Shown here one piece after another: positions 6,336 through 9,883 of a stretch of DNA of 9,883 nucleotides (position 1 is its first letter; the number at the start of each line of letters is the position of its first letter). Location: contig VBHS01000040.1 in assembly GCA_005881295.1 (NCBI GenBank), forward strand, positions 1 through 9,883. The letters run 5' to 3'. The translations under genes and the position numbers were made by a program. The notes beneath the pieces are model-generated. The model searched no databases and was not told the origin of the DNA. It worked only from the letters and a program-made list of their open reading frames with translations. Source of the stretch: Chloroflexota bacterium. GTDB taxonomy: Bacteria > Chloroflexota > Ktedonobacteria > Ktedonobacterales > Ktedonobacteraceae.

Positions 6336-6365
6336 TTGCGCACCTTTCGAGAGAAGTTGTATGAT
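6336..6365 (+). promoter_or_regulatory. Candidate promoter of the CocE-like hydrolase gene
   Basis: TTGCGC (6336-6341) and TATGAT (6360-6365, five of six) are 18 bp apart, giving a start near 6372 and a leader of about 60 nt. The -35 box is poor, which suits an activated promoter. The -10 box is flanked by the inverted repeat TTCGAG (6346-6351) and CTCGAA (6369-6374), a further possible operator. Confidence 0.45.
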
Positions 6366-6433
6366 ACCCTCGAAGACAATGCTTCAGACTACGACAATAC
6401 TATCATTTTCAACTTAGGAGGAACCTTCCTGTT

Positions 6434-8239
6434 ATGGCAATGCAATTGGGTCAACAGATCGCCGTCGATTTTGATGTTCCAGCCAGAATGAGAGACGGCA
6501 CTATCTTGCGTGCCAACGTCTATAGACCTGTAGGTGAAGGAAAATGGCCTGTGCTTCTGACACGCCTGCCCTATGGTAAAGATTTTCCTATGGCCACCTC
6601 GATATTGGACCCGACTCAAGTCGCGCGGCGTGGCTATGTCGTCATCATACAGGATACCCGTGGACGCATGCGCTCTGGCGGTGAATGGATGCCTTTCATC
6701 AATGAGGCGTTAGACGGTGTCGATACCATTGAATGGGCATCCAGGTTGCATTACAGCAACGGAAATGTCGGTGTCTATGGCGCCTCCTACTTCGGCTATA
6801 CCCAATGGTCGGCGGCCGTTCACCAGCCAGCGGCCCTCAAAGCTATGGTACCCCTTGTCACCTGGAACGACCCCTTGAACGGTGTGATGTTGCGTGGGGG
6901 AGCTATAGAGCTTGGCTCCATGGCTAGTTGGAATCTCATGATGGGGCTCGATGTGCTCATGCGCCGCCACCGCGGCGATCCTCAAGCCCTTGGGCGCAGC
7001 ATCTCTATGCTGGCGCAGGAGATGGATTCTCTCGCCCAGAGCGGTTACTCGTCCCTGCCACTTTCAGAATTCGCGCCTTTCAAGCGCCATGACGTAGCTC
7101 ACTACTACTTTGAGAATTTGGTCTGGCAAATAGACCGCGAAAACAACCAGGTCAAATCGATGACCATTCTTGGCAAGCATGAGAACGTCACCGCTCCTAG
7201 CTTCAACATTGGTGGCTGGTACGATATCTTCCTCAAAGATACCCTCGACAATTTTAAGATCATGCGCGAGCAAGGTAGTACGGCGGAGGCTCGCCAGAGC
7301 AAACTGCTCATTGGGCCGTGGACGCACTCCGGTTATTCTAACCCTATCGGTGAACTCAATTTTGGTTTTGCCTCTTCCGCCGCCTTTATCGACCTGCAGA
7401 TTGATCTTACCAGCTTGCAGGTACGCTGGTTTGATCACTGGCTCAAGGGTATCGATACAGGTATGTTGCGTGAAGCCCCCATCAAACTCTTCGTCATGGG
7501 AGCCAATGTCTGGCGCGATGAACAGGAATGGCCCCTGGCGCGTGCAGTCGATACGCGTTATTACCTGCATAGTGGCGGGCAAGCCAATTCTTTGCGTGGC
7601 AATGGCTTGTTGAGCACTGAGAGCCCCGGTTCCGAATCCCCTGACCAGTATGACTATGATCCTGCTCATCCGGTGATTACTCGCGGCGGTGCTCTCTTGA
7701 TGACTCCGGAGTTCAGGCCTGGCCCATTTGATCAGCGCGAGACAGAAAGCCGCGAAGATGTTCTGGTGTATACAACCCCGGTCTTAGAGCAGGATGTTGA
7801 AGTGACAGGTCCCATAGCCGTACACCTTTGGGCATCATCAAGCGCACCGGATACCGATTTTGTGGCGCGCCTGGTCGATGTTTATCCCAATGGCTATGCG
7901 CAGAATTTGAACGACGGGATCATTCGCGCTCGCTATCGCAACTTCTCCAAAGGTGAGCAACCAACACTCATCGAGCCGGGCAAAGCCTACGAATACGAGA
8001 TTGACCTGTGGGCGACCAGCAATGTCTTCAAGGCAGGTCATGCTATCCGTTTGGATATCACCAGTAGCAACTTCCCGCGCTGGGACCGCAACCCCAACAC
8101 GGGCCATGATATTGGTGCTGACGACGAATTAGCTGTCGCTCACCAGACCATTCTGCATGATAGTGAGCACCCCTCCTATATCGTGCTGCCGGTTGTCCCG
8201 ATTGTTGCTCCTCCGACTGCTCCGCCTCCGGAGCAATAG
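6434..8239 (+). CDS. CocE/NonD-family serine hydrolase (peptidase S15-like)
   Basis: This 601-residue protein belongs to the family of cocaine esterase, glutaryl-7-ACA acylase and X-Pro dipeptidyl peptidase, which hydrolyse esters or amides. The a/b-hydrolase domain carries the nucleophile Ser118 in GASYFGYTQW, acid Asp264 in GGWYDIF, and His298 in GPWTHSGY; Tyr47 in LPYG matches the oxyanion-hole Tyr of CocE. A cap-helix region lies between about 150 and 250, and the C-terminal jelly-roll domain covers about 370-590. The protein ends in a proline-rich tail (about 589-599). No signal peptide is seen, so it is probably cytoplasmic. The ATG at 6434 follows an AGGAGG ribosome site (6416-6421); an ATG six bases later is possible. 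It is divergent from the IclR gene and probably under its control. The exact substrate is unknown. Confidence 0.93.
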   Translation: MAMQLGQQIAVDFDVPARMRDGTILRANVYRPVGEGKWPVLLTRLPYGKDFPMATSILDPTQVARRGYVVIIQDTRGRMRSGGEWMPFINEALDGVDTIEWASRLHYSNGNVGVYGASYFGYTQWSAAVHQPAALKAMVPLVTWNDPLNGVMLRGGAIELGSMASWNLMMGLDVLMRRHRGDPQALGRSISMLAQEMDSLAQSGYSSLPLSEFAPFKRHDVAHYYFENLVWQIDRENNQVKSMTILGKHENVTAPSFNIGGWYDIFLKDTLDNFKIMREQGSTAEARQSKLLIGPWTHSGYSNPIGELNFGFASSAAFIDLQIDLTSLQVRWFDHWLKGIDTGMLREAPIKLFVMGANVWRDEQEWPLARAVDTRYYLHSGGQANSLRGNGLLSTESPGSESPDQYDYDPAHPVITRGGALLMTPEFRPGPFDQRETESREDVLVYTTPVLEQDVEVTGPIAVHLWASSSAPDTDFVARLVDVYPNGYAQNLNDGIIRARYRNFSKGEQPTLIEPGKAYEYEIDLWATSNVFKAGHAIRLDITSSNFPRWDRNPNTGHDIGADDELAVAHQTILHDSEHPSYIVLPVVPIVAPPTAPPPEQ

Positions 8240-8288
8240 AGTAGCCGATTTAGTAGAGCATTCGCTCATTGCTGGGAAACCCGTAGGT

Positions 8289-8322
8289 GCCGATTGATCG
8301 TGCACACTGCCGATTGATCGGC
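8289..8322 (+). terminator. Hairpin with direct repeats downstream of the hydrolase gene
   Basis: The 13-bp sequence TGCCGATTGATCG occurs twice, at 8288-8300 and 8308-8320. Because each copy is nearly self-complementary, the plus-strand RNA can fold bases 8289-8300 with 8311-8322 into a 12-pair stem with two adjacent G-U pairs and a 10-nt loop. It lies 50 bp past the hydrolase stop, between convergent genes, where a terminator is expected. No proper T-run follows, so termination is uncertain. On the opposite strand the two wobbles become mismatches. Confidence 0.45.
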
Positions 8323-8358
8323 TCTGGTTCTCATCCACGCCTTTCCCGAATGCACCAC

Positions 8359-9883
8359 TTAGGATGAATTCAGAAGAAAGAGGAGGTAGCCGGTCTCTAC
8401 AAACGGATCAAAGTCGTTGTATGCGCGCAGTATAAAGTCAAGCGTGGCGGGGTCATTGAGCTGTCCAATAGCACGGATAATGGCCGCGTAGACAATGCTA
8501 CCAGGGATTTGCTCATCGTCGAAGGGCAGGTTATCGCGCCGCTTGGAGCGTGCCATGCGCCCTTCGATATCTACAACGCGATTAGCCAGTTGGAGTATAG
8601 GCTGAACGGCGCGCCGGTCATTGAGACGCGCTAATGTATCACACGTGTGTACCAGGCGAATGGCTTGTTCGCGGTTGGTGACGCTCGTTGTGGCACCAAC
8701 CTGGTTTACCAGGGGTGAAATTGCGCGGGGTTCGCGCATCTCTCCCAGGATTTTCACAACAGGGATAAATGCCTCCTCGTCAGAGCTGGTCAGCGCTTCC
8801 AACAAAACATCGCGCCCTGGCCCATTCATCCAGCGTTCGACCTCGTTCATCATTGGTAAGCAGGCATACACTGGCTCGATAATGCGTGTGTCCTGCACCG
8901 TGCCGCGCGAGATATCGCTCCAGTAGCGGCCCAGCAACGTTGCAAGACGATGAATTGCCAGCACATACTGCCACGATGGGGCGCTGCGCGCATTTTCAAA
9001 GAGTGCGCTTGCTAGTGGCGCGAAGTCATTTTCAAAGACAATGGGTAGTGTATCAGCCTCTGCGTTGGGCTTCATGCTTTCCTGTAACACCTGTCCGAAG
9101 ATCAGTGCAGCCTGTTGAGGGAGACGGGGAGCAACATCATTTCCTCCCCGTAGATAGCTTTCCAACGGGATCGACCGGTAGATTGGCACAGCAACATAGC
9201 TTTCCAGCCCTTGTACGCGATCAAGTCCACTGGCCAGCACGATTTCGTAAAAGCGTGGTTGATTCAGGGACAGGCAAGCTTCGGCAATATCGACCTTTGC
9301 CCAACCTTCGGCCTCCTTGAGCGCTGTGATCAGGGCTTGCATGGCCTCTGTTGTCGCTTGTTTGGCAAGGGATTGCGTCGCGTAAAGGGAGGTATTCGGA
9401 TCGTTGGCCAATTTTCCCAGGAATTGGGCAAGGTTCTGTACTTTCGGAATGCTCTTTGAGCTTTGTCTGCTCTTGAAACCCAGCGGTATACTTTGACCCG
9501 GCTCAATAAACGTTTTGTAGTTGCCCAGCATGAGAATAGCAATGCGCCTCGCGCGCCCAATCATCGTCTCCGCGGGGTCAGCGTCAGTGGGTAGATCAGG
9601 CACATCATCTCGCTCGATAATGTGTACCCAGACGGGAATGAAATCTCCTGCCCTGTCTATCTCTAGAATAAAGGGAACCAGCACAGGTGCCCATTGATAA
9701 ATTGAGCCCACATTCAAGAGAGGGATGATTTGTTCGGTTGCATCTTCGAGAGAAATGTTGCCCCAGCGATATCCTGTCACTACACTGGTGATAGTGGTAC
9801 GTAAATTGCTCAAGCGCTCCTTGATCTCCGTCGATGTGAGATCAACTGGCGTTACAGGGCGCCGCGCTGCCAGGTGTTCGATT
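8359..9883 (-). CDS. HEAT-repeat-like helical protein (N-terminus outside the window)
   Basis: At least 508 residues of a helical protein of unrecognised function. A TTG at 9813 could be taken as a start (484 residues), but the same frame stays open to the window edge with sensible coding (IEHLAARRPVTPVDLTSTE, then IKER), and no ribosome site precedes the TTG, so the gene is best treated as continuing upstream. Counting from that TTG, helical-pair repeats of HEAT type are visible near 344-372 (EEAFIPVVKILGEMREPRAI), 388-412 (LARLNDRRAVQPILQLANRV) and 440-468 (AAIIRAIGQLNDPATLDFIL). A further repeat-like segment lies near 126-165. Such repeats usually form protein-binding scaffolds. No catalytic motif or membrane segment is apparent. 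It converges on the hydrolase gene and shows no clear link to the operon. Confidence 0.75.
   Translation of the reverse strand, partial: IEHLAARRPVTPVDLTSTEIKERLSNLRTTITSVVTGYRWGNISLEDATEQIIPLLNVGSIYQWAPVLVPFILEIDRAGDFIPVWVHIIERDDVPDLPTDADPAETMIGRARRIAILMLGNYKTFIEPGQSIPLGFKSRQSSKSIPKVQNLAQFLGKLANDPNTSLYATQSLAKQATTEAMQALITALKEAEGWAKVDIAEACLSLNQPRFYEIVLASGLDRVQGLESYVAVPIYRSIPLESYLRGGNDVAPRLPQQAALIFGQVLQESMKPNAEADTLPIVFENDFAPLASALFENARSAPSWQYVLAIHRLATLLGRYWSDISRGTVQDTRIIEPVYACLPMMNEVERWMNGPGRDVLLEALTSSDEEAFIPVVKILGEMREPRAISPLVNQVGATTSVTNREQAIRLVHTCDTLARLNDRRAVQPILQLANRVVDIEGRMARSKRRDNLPFDDEQIPGSIVYAAIIRAIGQLNDPATLDFILRAYNDFDPFVETGYLLFLLNSS

Noticed and set aside
7064..7669. A 201-codon open frame on the minus strand inside the hydrolase gene
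   Set aside because: It lies wholly within a well-supported plus-strand gene with a complete catalytic triad, and its translation shows no recognisable domain.

Overview
The window looks like a chromosomal segment of a Chloroflexota bacterium, most plausibly of the Ktedonobacteria. Three things suggest this: moderate GC content, a stand-alone FHA-domain protein, and a three-subunit molybdenum hydroxylase next to a YqeB-family accessory gene and an IclR regulator. The taxonomic placement is inference; there is no rRNA or other marker gene here.

Left end (1-871): the last 24 codons of a plus-strand gene converge on a minus-strand gene for a small protein with two FHA (phosphothreonine-binding) domains. 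Centre (872-6228, all minus strand): in transcription order, an IclR-type regulator, a YqeB-family molybdenum-hydroxylase maturation protein, and then the FAD-type (CoxM/XdhB-like), [2Fe-2S] (CoxS/XdhC-like) and molybdopterin (XdhA-like) subunits of a xanthine-dehydrogenase-family enzyme. The first four genes are spaced by 15 bp, 8 bp and an 8-bp overlap, so they form one transcription unit. A 203-bp gap with a GC-rich hairpin and a six-copy 9-bp tandem repeat sets the large subunit apart. A divergent promoter region (6229-6433) separates this operon from a plus-strand CocE/NonD serine hydrolase gene (6434-8239). Right end: after a hairpin, a minus-strand HEAT-repeat-like protein enters from beyond the window edge.

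A likely reading is that the IclR protein senses a small molecule and controls both its own operon and the divergent hydrolase. It would do so through a 15-bp palindrome that resembles the E. coli IclR operator and sits just downstream of a near-consensus sigma70 promoter. The hydrolase would open an ester or amide, and the molybdenum enzyme would hydroxylate a heterocycle or oxidise an aldehyde. The substrate cannot be read from the sequence.

The most unusual points are: (1) the FAD subunit lacks about 75 residues internally, including the expected TIGGN flavin motif, yet keeps an open frame; (2) the enzyme is paired with YqeB, a marker of selenium-dependent molybdenum hydroxylases; (3) the 9-bp repeats encode a (M/V)KQ-repeat leader peptide whose stop codon overlaps the start of the large-subunit gene; (4) an IclR-like operator sits at a well-defined promoter.
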